Source of the DNA: Bacillus mycoides | GTDB lineage: Bacteria > Bacillota > Bacilli > Bacillales > Bacillaceae_G | Direction of reading: 5' to 3' | DNA: 48,598 nucleotides | Assembly: GCF_001757995.1 (NCBI RefSeq) | Contig: NZ_LXLV01000002.1 | Location: 1-48,598 of the forward strand | Part shown: in pieces, positions 12,376 through 20,632 of the stretch | How positions within the stretch are numbered: position 1 is the first letter of the stretch | Layout of the letters: every line of letters starts with the position of its first letter | Made by a program: the position numbers and the translations under genes | The notes under the pieces: model-generated | Databases searched by the model: none | Told to the model about the DNA's origin: nothing | What the model saw: only the letters and a program-made list of their open reading frames with translations

Positions 12376-13239
12376 ATGGCTTTACATGTTGGAGAATTAG
12401 TTGAACGATATTCTCATAATAGGGATATTCTTTTTCGTATTATAGAAATAAAAGGCGATATGGCAATATTATTTGGAGAGGAAATTAGACTTGTGGCGGA
12501 TGCACCACTTGCAGATTTAATTAGTATAGATCAACGAGAACATAAAAAAAGAGTGAAGCGTGAAAAAGAAACAATGGAGCGTACTTACCGGTTGTTTCAG
12601 CAAGATTACGTGTTGATGAAACAAAGACATGAACATAATTCAACTGGTGGATATACAAGTGAAGTGAATTATTTTCAAATGCCAGGGCGTGTATTGCATA
12701 TAGATGGAGATCCTTTATATTTGCGCAAGTGCTTAGATTTATATAATAAAATAGGCGTGCCTGTTCAAGGTATTCATTGTAAGGAAACAGAGATGCATGA
12801 AAAGGTAGTAGACTTAATAGATCATTTTCGCCCAGACATTTTAGTTATTACAGGACATGATGCATATACAAAGTCAAAAGGAGTTATGGGAGATTTAGCA
12901 GCATATAGACATTCTAGACATTTTGTACAGGCTGTTCGAGAAGTGCGAAAAAAGTATCCATCATTAGATCAACTCGTTATTTTTGCTGGGGCTTGTCAAT
13001 CACACTTTGAGGCGTTGATCCGAGCAGGTGCTAATTTCGCTAGTTCACCGTCTAGAATTAATATTCATGCTCTAGATCCGGTATATGTAGTTGGCAAAGT
13101 TAGTTTCACCTCATTTATGGAAAGAGTCAATGTATGGGACGTTGTGCGTAATACAATTACTGGTGAAAAGGGACTAGGCGGAATTGAAACAAGAGGGATT
13201 TTACGAACGGGATTACCCTTTCAACATTATGATGAATGA
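12376..13239 (+). CDS. yabG: Sporulation-specific protease YabG
   Basis: A 287-residue mother-cell protease that trims spore coat proteins; in B. subtilis it processes SpoIVA, SafA and others. Likely catalytic residues are H161 in VITGHDAYTKS and C207 in IFAGACQSHFEA. Both stretches are conserved in the family, but the assignment is inference. The ribosome site TGGAGGTAGGAG comes just before the ATG. A sigma-K promoter is visible upstream and a terminator follows, so it is a single-gene unit of late sporulation. Confidence 0.93.
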   Translation: MALHVGELVERYSHNRDILFRIIEIKGDMAILFGEEIRLVADAPLADLISIDQREHKKRVKREKETMERTYRLFQQDYVLMKQRHEHNSTGGYTSEVNYFQMPGRVLHIDGDPLYLRKCLDLYNKIGVPVQGIHCKETEMHEKVVDLIDHFRPDILVITGHDAYTKSKGVMGDLAAYRHSRHFVQAVREVRKKYPSLDQLVIFAGACQSHFEALIRAGANFASSPSRINIHALDPVYVVGKVSFTSFMERVNVWDVVRNTITGEKGLGGIETRGILRTGLPFQHYDE

Positions 13240-13267
13240 GCAAGGTACATACGTATCTTGCTTTTTT
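13240..13267 (+). terminator. Terminator after yabG
   Basis: GCAAGGTAC (13240-13248) pairs with GTATCTTGC (13253-13261), then six T. Between here and veg (13478) two TACAAT sequences (from 13323 and 13337) may belong to the veg promoter, but no good -35 accompanies them. Confidence 0.85.
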
Positions 13268-13477
13268 ATGTGGAAATGATTTAAATGAATCTGGATAAAA
13301 AGGGACAAGAACGTGCAGACTATACAATGATACTTGTACAATATAGTATTTCTTCCATCTATTTGAACGCATGATGCTTTTATAAGGATATTGTCTGTAA
13401 ATTGCGGTTAATAATTGGGATAGATATATCGTGTTTTAAGTGTTCAATCTAAATTACAGCGAGGTGTAGCAAGGTAT

Positions 13478-13741
13478 ATGTCAAAACGTTTAGATGAAAT
13501 TAAAAGCGAATTAGATCACCATCTTGGACAGCGACTTGTATTAAAGGCGAATAGTGGAAGAAGAAAAACTGTGGAGCAATCGGGTGTACTTGCAGAAACG
13601 TATCGTTCTGTGTTTGTTGTACAGTTAGATCAGCAAGAAGATGCATTGCAACGTGTATCTTATAGTTATGCAGATGTTTTAACAGAGACAGTAGAGTTAA
13701 CATTTTACGATGAACCTCATAATGAAGCATTTTATAATTAA
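13478..13741 (+). CDS. veg: Veg protein
   Basis: An 87-residue protein matching B. subtilis Veg, including [29 protein letters not shown] and [18 protein letters not shown]. Veg is highly expressed in vegetative cells. It has been linked to biofilm formation through control of SinR activity and to spore outgrowth; its biochemistry is not settled. The Sm-like beta-rich pattern is a family trait I infer rather than see. The ATG is preceded by GAGGTGTAGCAAGG. Its place between yabG and sspF is conserved. Confidence 0.93.
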   Translation: MSKRLDEIKSELDHHLGQRLVLKANSGRRKTVEQSGVLAETYRSVFVVQLDQQEDALQRVSYSYADVLTETVELTFYDEPHNEAFYN

Positions 13742-13768
13742 TGTGTTGTTTGTTACATATATTCCCAT

Positions 13769-13798
13769 AAATGAAAAGCTATATTATTTTGCATACTA
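13769..13798 (+). promoter_or_regulatory. Sigma-G promoter of sspF
   Basis: -35 AAATG (13769-13773), an 18-base spacer, and -10 CATACTA (13792-13798). The -10 is an exact forespore (sigma-F/G) match and the -35 fits GHATR at four of five positions. Confidence 0.6.
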
Positions 13799-13832
13799 AT
13801 TATACCGTAGCAAAATAAGGAGGGACTCTGCA

Positions 13833-14012
13833 TTGAGTAGACGAAGAGGAGTCATGTCAAATCAATTTAAAGAAGAGCTTGCAAAAGAGCTTGGCTTTTA
13901 TGATGTTGTTCAGAAAGAAGGATGGGGCGGAATTCGTGCGAAAGATGCTGGTAATATGGTGAAACGTGCTATAGAAATTGCAGAACAGCAATTAATGAAA
14001 CGAAACCAGTAG
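13833..14012 (+). CDS. sspF: Small acid-soluble spore protein SspF (alpha/beta type)
   Basis: A 59-residue protein. The start is TTG 13833, with AAGGAGGG eight bases upstream, giving MSRRRGVMS as in B. subtilis SspF. The body reads [42 protein letters not shown] when taken in pieces: the ELAKELGF and [17 protein letters not shown] segments mark the alpha/beta SASP family. These proteins coat spore DNA and protect it from UV and heat. A sigma-G type promoter precedes it and a terminator follows. Expression is expected in the forespore only. Confidence 0.93.
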
Positions 14013-14039
14013 TTGTAAGATACTTTCTATGCTACGGTA

Positions 14040-14065
14040 GCCGAGGAGAGATTCCTCGGCTTTTT
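14040..14065 (+). terminator. Terminator after sspF
   Basis: GCCGAGGA (14040-14047) pairs with TCCTCGGC (14053-14060), then TTTTT. It is one of the few GC-rich hairpins here. Confidence 0.9.
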
Positions 14066-14160
14066 GCACGCTAAAAGGTGCCGTCATTTGACATAAGTAG
14101 TTTCATTCTGAATGCTTTTCGTTATAATTAGGGAAGTGTCATCGTCTTACTATAAATTTA

Positions 14161-14169
14161 TGGTAAAAT
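14161..14169 (+). promoter_or_regulatory. Candidate extended -10 promoter of ispE
   Basis: TGG-TAAAAT, an extended -10, ends 39 bases before the ispE start. The same 11-mer TATGGTAAAAT recurs before glmU at 17151-17161. A TATAAT at 14123-14128 is an alternative. No strong -35 accompanies either. Confidence 0.35.
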
Positions 14170-14208
14170 AAACGATAAAAGATTGAGTACATAGAGTGGG
14201 TGAATAGA

Positions 14209-15078
14209 TTGAAGCTACTAGTGAAAGCACCAGCAAAGATTAATCTGTCGTTAGATGTACTGGGAAAAAGACAAGATGGATATCATGAAGTGAAAATGAT
14301 TATGACAACAATAGACCTAGCAGATCGTTTAGAGCTAATGGAATTAGCAGAAGACCGTATTGAAATTTTGTCCCATAATCGGTATGTCCCAGACGACCAA
14401 CGCAATTTAGCTTATCAAGCAGCGAAATTATTAAAAGAGAAGTTTAATGTAAAAAAAGGTGTATCTATTACTATTGAAAAAACGATTCCAGTAGCCGCTG
14501 GATTAGCAGGTGGAAGTAGTGATGCAGCAGCGACATTACGTGGCCTTAATAAGTTATGGAATTTGGGGCTGACAATTGAGGAGTTAGCAGAGCTTGGCGC
14601 AGAAATTGGGTCAGATGTATCGTTCTGTGTATATGGCGGAACTGCAATTGCCACTGGAAGAGGAGAAAAAATTGAACATATAAAGACTCCACCTTCTTGT
14701 TGGGTTATTTTAGCAAAGCCCCACATCGGTGTATCTACTGCTGATGTGTACGGAAATTTAAAATTAAATCGTGTGACACATCCAAATGTAGATAAAATGG
14801 TTGAAGTCATTAATGGCGGGGACTATAAAGGAATTTGTGATACTGTTGGTAACGTTTTAGAAGATGTGACATTTGCGATGCATCCAGAGGTTGCACGTAT
14901 TAAGGCGCAGATGAAACGATTCGGTGCGGATGCCGTATTAATGAGTGGAAGTGGTCCAACTGTATTTGGTCTTGTACACCATGATTCGCGAATGCATCGT
15001 ATATATAACGGATTAAAAGGATTTTGCGAACAAGTATATGCAGTTCGTTTATTAGGAGAGCGAGAAACGCTTGAATAA
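14209..15078 (+). CDS. ispE: 4-diphosphocytidyl-2-C-methyl-D-erythritol kinase
   Basis: A 289-residue GHMP kinase of the non-mevalonate (MEP) isoprenoid pathway. It phosphorylates the 2-OH of CDP-methylerythritol with [15 protein letters not shown] is at the N-terminus, the ATP loop is [14 protein letters not shown], and a late [10 protein letters not shown] motif follows. The start is TTG 14209, because GAGTGGGTG lies six bases upstream and the length then equals B. subtilis IspE; the GTG at 14200 is part of that ribosome site. It precedes purR by 54 bases, without a terminator between, so purR may be read from here as well. Confidence 0.95.
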   Translation: MKLLVKAPAKINLSLDVLGKRQDGYHEVKMIMTTIDLADRLELMELAEDRIEILSHNRYVPDDQRNLAYQAAKLLKEKFNVKKGVSITIEKTIPVAAGLAGGSSDAAATLRGLNKLWNLGLTIEELAELGAEIGSDVSFCVYGGTAIATGRGEKIEHIKTPPSCWVILAKPHIGVSTADVYGNLKLNRVTHPNVDKMVEVINGGDYKGICDTVGNVLEDVTFAMHPEVARIKAQMKRFGADAVLMSGSGPTVFGLVHHDSRMHRIYNGLKGFCEQVYAVRLLGERETLE

Positions 15079-15132
15079 AGACGTATAATACGTTATGATT
15101 TGTTTAGAATATTCGTGATTTGAGGTGAGAGT

Positions 15133-15981
15133 GTGAAAATTAGACGAAGTACAAGATTGGTTGATCTGACTTATTACTTGTTACAAAATCCTCGTCAGCT
15201 AGTTTCTCTCACTTTTTTTGCTGAAAGGTATCAATCGGCTAAATCTTCCATTAGTGAAGATTTAGTTATTATTAAGCAAACGTTTGAACAACAAGGAGTC
15301 GGCACATTGCAAACGGTACCAGGAGCAGCAGGAGGAGTGAAATATATTCCATATATAAGTGGAGAGGAGGCAAATCTGATTATTAATGAGCTTTGTAGCT
15401 TATTTGAAAATCCGGATCGTATTTTGCCAGGTGGTTACTTATATATGACGGATCTTTTAAGTAATCCTCGTCAAATTAATGGCGCGGGTCGTTTGTTCGC
15501 TTCGGTTTTTGCTAGGCAATCAATTGACGCAGTTATGACGGTAGCAACAAAAGGAATTCCACTTGCTTATGCAGTGGCGAACTACTTAGATGTACCGGTA
15601 GTAATTGCGAGAAAAGATAATAAGGTAACAGAAGGACCCACTGTTAGTATTAACTACGTATCAGGTTCCTCTAAGCGAATCCAAACGATGACTTTAGCAA
15701 AGCGTAGCCTTCCAGAAGGATCCAATGTTTTAATTATTGATGATTTTATGAAAGCTGGCGGAACGATTCAAGGTATGATGAGCATGCTAGAAGAGTTTAA
15801 AGCTAATGTTGTTGGTATTGGCGTATTAGTAGAATCCACAGACATTGAGGAAAGACTTATTAATAACTTTGTATCATTAATCCGTCTTTCAGAAGTTGAT
15901 GTGAAAGAAAAAGCAATTCATGTGGAAAAAGGGAACTATTCACTTGCACCATTTGATGAAGGGCTTGTAGAGGCTGAGTAA
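15133..15981 (+). CDS. purR: Purine operon repressor PurR
   Basis: A 282-residue Gram-positive PurR, unrelated to the LacI-type E. coli protein. An N-terminal winged-helix domain (first ~75 residues) is fused to a phosphoribosyltransferase-like domain. The PRPP loop VLIIDDFMKAGGT is at about 199-211. It represses purine genes, and PRPP relieves repression. The start is GTG 15133 after GAGGTGAGA. It sits just before ridA, as in B. subtilis, where the pair is co-transcribed; here a clear terminator lies between them, so ridA may be partly independent. Confidence 0.95.
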   Translation: MKIRRSTRLVDLTYYLLQNPRQLVSLTFFAERYQSAKSSISEDLVIIKQTFEQQGVGTLQTVPGAAGGVKYIPYISGEEANLIINELCSLFENPDRILPGGYLYMTDLLSNPRQINGAGRLFASVFARQSIDAVMTVATKGIPLAYAVANYLDVPVVIARKDNKVTEGPTVSINYVSGSSKRIQTMTLAKRSLPEGSNVLIIDDFMKAGGTIQGMMSMLEEFKANVVGIGVLVESTDIEERLINNFVSLIRLSEVDVKEKAIHVEKGNYSLAPFDEGLVEAE

Positions 15982-16012
15982 AAAGGTAAAGCAGATAGCT
16001 TTACCTTTTTTT
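15981..16012 (+). terminator. Terminator after purR
   Basis: AAAAGGTAAAGC (15981-15992) pairs with GCTTTACCTTTT (15998-16009), with further T. It overlaps the purR stop codon. Confidence 0.88.
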
Positions 16013-16104
16013 ATCCCTATTTATAAATTACAAAATAGATGGACAAACTGCCTTTGGTACACTATTTTTAAAGAGTAAAAATAAATAATAAAAGGGTGAA
16101 AAGT

Positions 16105-16479
16105 ATGAAAGTTGTTCAAACAAGTAAAGCACCACAAGCAATCGGACCATATTCACAAGGGATTATTGTAAATAATATGTTCTATAGTTCAGGACAAATT
16201 CCGTTAACGGCAAGTGGAGAACTTGTAACAGGAGATGTAACAGTACAAACAGAGCAAGTATTTGAAAATTTACAAGCAGTATTAACAGAAGCTGGTGCTT
16301 CATTTGATACAGTGGTAAAAACAACAGTATTCTTAAAGGATATGGATGATTTTAATGCTGTTAATGAAGTATACGGTTCTTATTTCTCTACTCATAAACC
16401 AGCGCGTTCTTGTGTACAAGTAGCAAAATTACCGAAAGATGTTTCTGTTGAAATCGAAGTAATTGCCCTAGTTAAGTAA
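16105..16479 (+). CDS. ridA: Enamine/imine deaminase RidA (YabJ)
   Basis: A 124-residue YjgF/YER057c/UK114 protein, which forms trimers. It hydrolyses reactive 2-aminoacrylate-type enamines released by PLP enzymes. The signature elements [16 protein letters not shown] and the C-terminal [19 protein letters not shown] (in part) are intact. The arginine of the RSCVQV motif is the one that binds the substrate carboxylate. ATG 16105 is preceded by AAAGGGTGA; a GTG at 16096 lies inside that site. The neighbouring purR and the shared location suggest a link with purine metabolism, as proposed in B. subtilis. Confidence 0.94.
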   Translation: MKVVQTSKAPQAIGPYSQGIIVNNMFYSSGQIPLTASGELVTGDVTVQTEQVFENLQAVLTEAGASFDTVVKTTVFLKDMDDFNAVNEVYGSYFSTHKPARSCVQVAKLPKDVSVEIEVIALVK

Positions 16480-16504
16480 CCTTTTGTAAGTGATAACCTC
16501 TACT

Positions 16505-16587
16505 AATCCTTATATTCAACTACAATAAAAATTTTTATCTTAAAAATTTTTAAAAAATTAAAGGGAAAATAGAAATTTTGTGGAATT
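16505..16587 (+). promoter_or_regulatory. spoVG control region: AT-rich box and sigma-H promoter
   Basis: A sigma-H type promoter: -35 AAGGGAAAA (16561-16569) and -10 GTGGAAT (16580-16586). The spacing is about one base shorter than ideal and there is one -35 mismatch. The -10 with its next base, GTGGAATT, is identical to that of B. subtilis spoVG as I recall it. Directly upstream, 16505-16560 is nearly pure A/T with palindromic AAAAATTTTT tracts. In B. subtilis such a region both boosts the promoter and binds AbrB. Confidence 0.55.
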
Positions 16588-16631
16588 TATACAAATATAT
16601 CGCTTATTTAGAAAAGGGTGGTGAACACAAG

Positions 16632-16925
16632 ATGGAAGTGACTGACGTAAGATTACGCCGCGTAAACACAGAAGGCCGCATGAGAGCAATTGCCTCTATT
16701 ACTCTAGACCATGAATTTGTTGTTCATGATATTCGTGTAATTGATGGTAATAATGGATTATTTGTAGCAATGCCAAGTAAACGTACTCCAGATGGAGAAT
16801 TCCGTGACATTGCACATCCAATTAATTCTAATACACGCTCTAAAATTCAAGATGCGGTTTTAACAGAGTATCACCGTTTAGGCGAGTTGGAAGAGGTTGA
16901 GTTTGAAGAAGCAGGCGCTTCGTAA
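16632..16925 (+). CDS. spoVG: SpoVG, RNA/DNA-binding regulator
   Basis: A 97-residue SpoVG, the same length as in B. subtilis. It starts [11 protein letters not shown] and contains [21 protein letters not shown], the conserved core. SpoVG binds nucleic acid and affects septation, cortex formation and, in other Firmicutes, virulence genes. ATG 16632 follows AAAAGGGTGGTGA; upstream in-frame codons from 16578 would overlap the promoter and are rejected. It should be repressed by AbrB during growth and turned on by sigma-H at the onset of sporulation. Confidence 0.95.
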   Translation: MEVTDVRLRRVNTEGRMRAIASITLDHEFVVHDIRVIDGNNGLFVAMPSKRTPDGEFRDIAHPINSNTRSKIQDAVLTEYHRLGELEEVEFEEAGAS

Positions 16926-16972
16926 AATTCGAATGAAAAGGGCTTTTGAAAGAAAGCCTTATAATTTTGTAG

Positions 16973-17010
16973 CAAACTCCTGTAAGCATTTACAGGAGTT
17001 TGTTTTTTTT
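16973..17010 (+). terminator. Terminator after spoVG
   Basis: CAAACTCCTGTAA (16973-16985) pairs with TTACAGGAGTTTG (16990-17002), then eight T. A smaller imperfect hairpin (GGCTTT...AAAGCC, 16940-16959) lies just before it. Confidence 0.92.
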
Positions 17011-17182
17011 GATTTCATATAATTTGTATTCAGAAAATTCGAAATCTATTTAGGGAAAGAGAAGAAACTTCTAATTTTTTGAAAATCATTTTAAATAGTA
17101 TAGCTTATTTCTTAAAAAAGATACTAAAGAGTAAAACATCGTATAAGAATTATGGTAAAATTTAATAGTTAAAATGTGTTTC

Positions 17183-17211
17183 TTGAAATATATGATGATT
17201 TAGGATAATAT
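17183..17211 (+). promoter_or_regulatory. Sigma-A promoter of glmU-prs
   Basis: TTGAAA (17183-17188), a 17-base spacer, and TAATAT (17206-17211), ending 36 bases before the glmU start. The ~170 bases between the spoVG terminator and this promoter are AT-rich and contain no gene. Confidence 0.65.
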
Positions 17212-17247
17212 CGTTAATGGATAAATAGGTTGCGATGGAGGGTCTAT

Positions 17248-18627
17248 ATGTCAAACAGATTTGCAGTGATTCTAGCTGCAGGTAAAGGCACACGTATGAA
17301 GTCCAAGCTATACAAAGTGCTGCATCCTGTATGTGGAAAACCAATGGTACAACATGTAGTCAATGAAGTATCTCAATTAGGATTGCAGAAACTTGTAACA
17401 GTCGTTGGACATGGTGCTGAAAAGGTACAAGAACAGCTAGGAAACGTAAGTGAGTTTGCATTACAAGCAGAACAACTTGGTACAGCTCATGCTGTCGATC
17501 AAGCTGCAAGTGTACTTGCAAATGAAGAAGGAACAACTTTAGTTATTTGTGGTGATACACCTCTAATAACTGCTGAAACGATGGAAGCATTGCTTCAGCA
17601 ACACGAAGAAGCGGGAGCAATGGCGACGGTACTAACAGCGTACATAGAAGAGCCTGCTGGATATGGCCGTATCGTTCGTAATGAGAATGGTCATGTTGAA
17701 AAGATTGTTGAGCATAAGGATGCAAATGAAAAAGAATTAGCTATTAAAGAAATCAATACAGGTACGTATTGTTTTGATAATAAAGCTTTATTTGCTTCAC
17801 TTTCTAAAGTTTCAAATGATAATGTACAGGGCGAGTATTACCTTCCGGACGTTATTGAAATTTTAAAAAATGAAGGTCATATTGTATCAGCTTATCAAAC
17901 AGAGCATTTCGATGAAACGTTAGGTGTTAACGACAGAGTCGCTCTATCGCAAGCGGAAATTATTATGAAAAATCGTATCAACCGAAAGAACATGGTAAAT
18001 GGTGTTACAATTATTGATCCAAGTAACACATACATTTCTGCGGATGCAATTATTGGTAGTGATACAGTTCTTCACCCAGGAACGGTTATTGAGGGGAACA
18101 CTGTAATTGGTTCTGATTGTGAAATTGGACCGCATACAGTAATTCGCGATAGTGAAATTGGAGACCGTACGGTAATTCGTCAATCTACTGTACATGACAG
18201 CAAACTTGGTACAGAAGTATCGGTTGGTCCATTTGCACATATTCGCCCAGATTCAGTTATTGGAGATGAAGTGCGCGTTGGAAACTTCGTAGAAATCAAA
18301 AAAACTGTTTTTGGTAATAGAAGTAAAGCTTCACACTTAAGTTATATCGGGGATGCACAAGTTGGAGAAGACGTGAATCTTGGTTGTGGTTCAATTACGG
18401 TGAACTACGACGGCAAGAATAAATTTAAAACTGTAATTGGTAACGGGGTATTTATTGGATGTAATTCAAACCTTGTTGCTCCTGTAACAGTTGAAGATGG
18501 TGCTTATGTGGCAGCAGGCTCTACAATAACAGAGAATGTTCCGTCAAAAGCATTATCTGTAGCACGTGCGCGTCAAGTTAACAAAGAAGACTATGTTGAT
18601 CAATTGCTGAATAAGAAAAAATCATAA
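17248..18627 (+). CDS. glmU: Bifunctional GlmU: GlcN-1-P acetyltransferase / UDP-GlcNAc pyrophosphorylase
   Basis: A 459-residue enzyme that makes UDP-GlcNAc for peptidoglycan and teichoic acids. The N-terminal half is the uridyltransferase, with [17 protein letters not shown] near residue 9. From about residue 250 the left-handed beta-helix repeats of the acetyltransferase are evident as hexapeptides ([18 protein letters not shown] and so on). ATG 17248 has ATGGAGGG upstream. It is followed 18 bases later by prs, so the two share a transcript. Confidence 0.97.
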   Translation: MSNRFAVILAAGKGTRMKSKLYKVLHPVCGKPMVQHVVNEVSQLGLQKLVTVVGHGAEKVQEQLGNVSEFALQAEQLGTAHAVDQAASVLANEEGTTLVICGDTPLITAETMEALLQQHEEAGAMATVLTAYIEEPAGYGRIVRNENGHVEKIVEHKDANEKELAIKEINTGTYCFDNKALFASLSKVSNDNVQGEYYLPDVIEILKNEGHIVSAYQTEHFDETLGVNDRVALSQAEIIMKNRINRKNMVNGVTIIDPSNTYISADAIIGSDTVLHPGTVIEGNTVIGSDCEIGPHTVIRDSEIGDRTVIRQSTVHDSKLGTEVSVGPFAHIRPDSVIGDEVRVGNFVEIKKTVFGNRSKASHLSYIGDAQVGEDVNLGCGSITVNYDGKNKFKTVIGNGVFIGCNSNLVAPVTVEDGAYVAAGSTITENVPSKALSVARARQVNKEDYVDQLLNKKKS

Positions 18628-18645
18628 TGTGGAGGGTTAATCTAG

Positions 18646-19599
18646 ATGTCGACTCAATATCTAAATTCTAATTTGAAAGTATTCTCTTTAAACTCTAATA
18701 AGGAACTTGCTGAGCAAATCGCAAAGCATATTGGAGTAGGACTAGGAAAATGTTCTGTTGATCGTTTTAGTGATGGAGAAGTTCAAATTAACATTGAAGA
18801 AAGTATCCGTGGTTGCGATGTATTCATTATTCAATCTACAAGCTTCCCAGTAAACGAACATATCATGGAATTACTTATTATGATTGATGCATTAAAACGT
18901 GCATCTGCAAAAACAATTAATATTGTTATTCCTTACTATGGTTATGCGCGTCAAGACCGTAAAGCGCGTTCTCGTGAACCAATTACATCGAAACTTGTAG
19001 CAAACTTGCTTGAAACAGCAGGTGCAACTCGTGTAATCACTCTAGATTTACATGCTCCACAAATTCAAGGATTCTTTGATATCCCGATCGACCACTTAAT
19101 GGGTGTACCGATTCTTTCAGATTACTTTGAAACAAAAGGCCTTAAAGATATCGTAATCGTATCTCCTGATCACGGTGGTGTAACTCGTGCTAGAAAAATG
19201 GCGGATCGCCTAAAAGCGCCAATCGCTATTATTGATAAGCGTCGTCCTCGTCCGAATGTATCGGAGGTAATGAACATTATCGGTAACATCGAAGGCAAAA
19301 CAGCAATTTTAATTGATGACATCATTGATACAGCTGGTACAATTACATTAGCGGCAAACGCTCTTGTTGAGAACGGTGCTTCTGAAGTATATGCTTGTTG
19401 TACACATCCAGTATTATCTGGTCCAGCAATTGAGCGTATTCAAAATTCGAATATTAAAGAGTTAGTTGTAACGAACTCTATCGTATTACCAGAAGAGAAG
19501 AAAATTGATAAAGTACATGAACTTTCAGTTGCTCCATTAATCGGAGAAGCAATCATTCGTGTATACGAAGAAGAATCTGTAAGTGTATTATTCAATTAA
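18646..19599 (+). CDS. prs: Ribose-phosphate pyrophosphokinase
   Basis: A 317-residue class I PRPP synthase making PRPP from ribose-5-P and ATP. PRPP feeds purines, pyrimidines, His, Trp and NAD, and it is the effector of PurR encoded nearby. The loop [18 protein letters not shown] and the PRPP-binding [13 protein letters not shown] are present, as is [16 protein letters not shown] precedes the ATG. In B. subtilis the ctc gene (ribosomal protein L25 family) follows; here a palindrome and then pth come next. Confidence 0.97.
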   Translation: MSTQYLNSNLKVFSLNSNKELAEQIAKHIGVGLGKCSVDRFSDGEVQINIEESIRGCDVFIIQSTSFPVNEHIMELLIMIDALKRASAKTINIVIPYYGYARQDRKARSREPITSKLVANLLETAGATRVITLDLHAPQIQGFFDIPIDHLMGVPILSDYFETKGLKDIVIVSPDHGGVTRARKMADRLKAPIAIIDKRRPRPNVSEVMNIIGNIEGKTAILIDDIIDTAGTITLAANALVENGASEVYACCTHPVLSGPAIERIQNSNIKELVVTNSIVLPEEKKIDKVHELSVAPLIGEAIIRVYEEESVSVLFN

Positions 19600-19611
19600 T
19601 TGGATAGAATG

Positions 19612-19641
19612 AGACGTAACCAAGCTTGGTTACGTCTTTTC
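19612..19641 (+). terminator. Palindrome between prs and pth
   Basis: AGACGTAACC (19612-19621) pairs perfectly with GGTTACGTCT (19628-19637) around AAGCTT. Only four T follow before CG, so termination may be partial and pth may be read through from prs. Confidence 0.65.
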
Positions 19642-19671
19642 GTATCGAAAAAAGAAAGTAGTGGTACAAGA

Positions 19672-20232
19672 ATGAAATTAATAGTAGGACTTGGGAACCC
19701 AGGTAGAGAATATGAATTAACAAGGCATAATATTGGATTTATGGCGATCGATGAGCTTGCAAAGCGTTGGAGTATTTCTTTGAATGAACAAAAGTTTAAA
19801 GGAGTATTTGGTGCAGGCTTTGTTAATGGGGAAAAAGTCATCTTACTAAAGCCACTTACATATATGAATTTGTCTGGGGAAAGTATCCGTCCGCTCATGG
19901 ATTATTATAAAATTGATGTTGAGGACTTCATTGTTATGTATGATGATTTAGATATTCCTGTAGGTAAATTACGCCTTCGCATGAAAGGTAGTGCGGGTGG
20001 ACATAATGGTGTGAAATCAACAATTTCACATTTAGGAACACAAGAATTTCAACGTATCCGTATGGGAATCGATCGTCCGAAAAATGGGATGAAAGTAGTG
20101 GATTACGTATTAGGACGTTTTACATCTGAAGAAATATCTGGCGTTAATCAATCCATTGAAAATGCAGCTGATGCATGTGAGGAATGGTTAAATAAACCTT
20201 TTCTCCAAATCATGAATACTTTTAATAGTTAA
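19672..20232 (+). CDS. pth: Peptidyl-tRNA hydrolase (SpoVC)
   Basis: A 186-residue Pth that cleaves peptidyl-tRNA released from stalled ribosomes. [15 protein letters not shown] carries the catalytic His at H19; YDDLD holds the catalytic Asp, and GGHNG follows. In B. subtilis the gene is spoVC, because a mutation blocks sporulation. I start it at ATG 19672, which gives the family N-terminus; the ribosome site is weak (AGTGG region). A longer reading from 19600 would run through the palindrome and is rejected. Confidence 0.94.
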   Translation: MKLIVGLGNPGREYELTRHNIGFMAIDELAKRWSISLNEQKFKGVFGAGFVNGEKVILLKPLTYMNLSGESIRPLMDYYKIDVEDFIVMYDDLDIPVGKLRLRMKGSAGGHNGVKSTISHLGTQEFQRIRMGIDRPKNGMKVVDYVLGRFTSEEISGVNQSIENAADACEEWLNKPFLQIMNTFNS

Positions 20233-20244
20233 GCGCACAATCTG

Positions 20245-20274
20245 GAATATTTTATTTTGTTTTATCCCATACTA
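20245..20274 (+). promoter_or_regulatory. Forespore (sigma-F/G) promoter of fin
   Basis: -35 GAATA (20245-20249), an 18-base spacer, and -10 CATACTA (20268-20274). Both boxes match the GHATR and CATACTA consensus exactly. In B. subtilis fin is turned on in the forespore to end the sigma-F phase. Confidence 0.72.
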
Positions 20275-20302
20275 GTAGCAATTGGATATTTAGGAGGCTA
20301 GT

Positions 20303-20527
20303 ATGGAAGGTTATTATTACTGTAGACATTGCGGAAGTAATGTGGGCTCCATTATCGCAGAAAAAGTATATAGCGACGTTTTGTTTCAACTAACAGAGCA
20401 AGAAGTAGTGGATATGATTCATTTTCATGAGAATGGAAATATATATATAAAAACGATTTGTGAATCGTGTCAAGAAACGCTCGCATCTTATCCTGAGTAT
20501 TATGAATATGAAAAATTTCTGCAATAA
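20303..20527 (+). CDS. fin: Fin (YabK), anti-sigma-F factor
   Basis: A 74-residue protein with two zinc pairs, C7-x2-C10 (YYCRHCGS) and C53-x2-C56 (TICESC). In B. subtilis Fin binds core RNA polymerase or sigma-F and drives the switch to sigma-G in the forespore. AGGAGG precedes the ATG. A clear forespore promoter and a terminator make it a single-gene unit between pth and mfd, as in B. subtilis. It is the second small zinc anti-sigma protein in this window, after csfB. Confidence 0.92.
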   Translation: MEGYYYCRHCGSNVGSIIAEKVYSDVLFQLTEQEVVDMIHFHENGNIYIKTICESCQETLASYPEYYEYEKFLQ

Positions 20528-20536
20528 AATGTTGTC

Positions 20537-20561
20537 GCTTTGGCATGTCCAAAGCATTTTT
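20537..20561 (+). terminator. Terminator after fin
   Basis: GCTTTGG (20537-20543) pairs with CCAAAGC (20549-20555), then ATTTTTC. Confidence 0.75.
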
Positions 20562-20632
20562 CTGTTTTCTTTTTCCGAAATATTTGCATAAAATATAGTA
20601 ACTTGCTCTTTATGTTGAGAGGAGTTTTGAAA

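Noticed and set aside
14415-14810. 131-residue minus-strand frame inside ispE
   Set aside because: Antisense to a complete, conserved gene; residue composition is that of a frame shadow.
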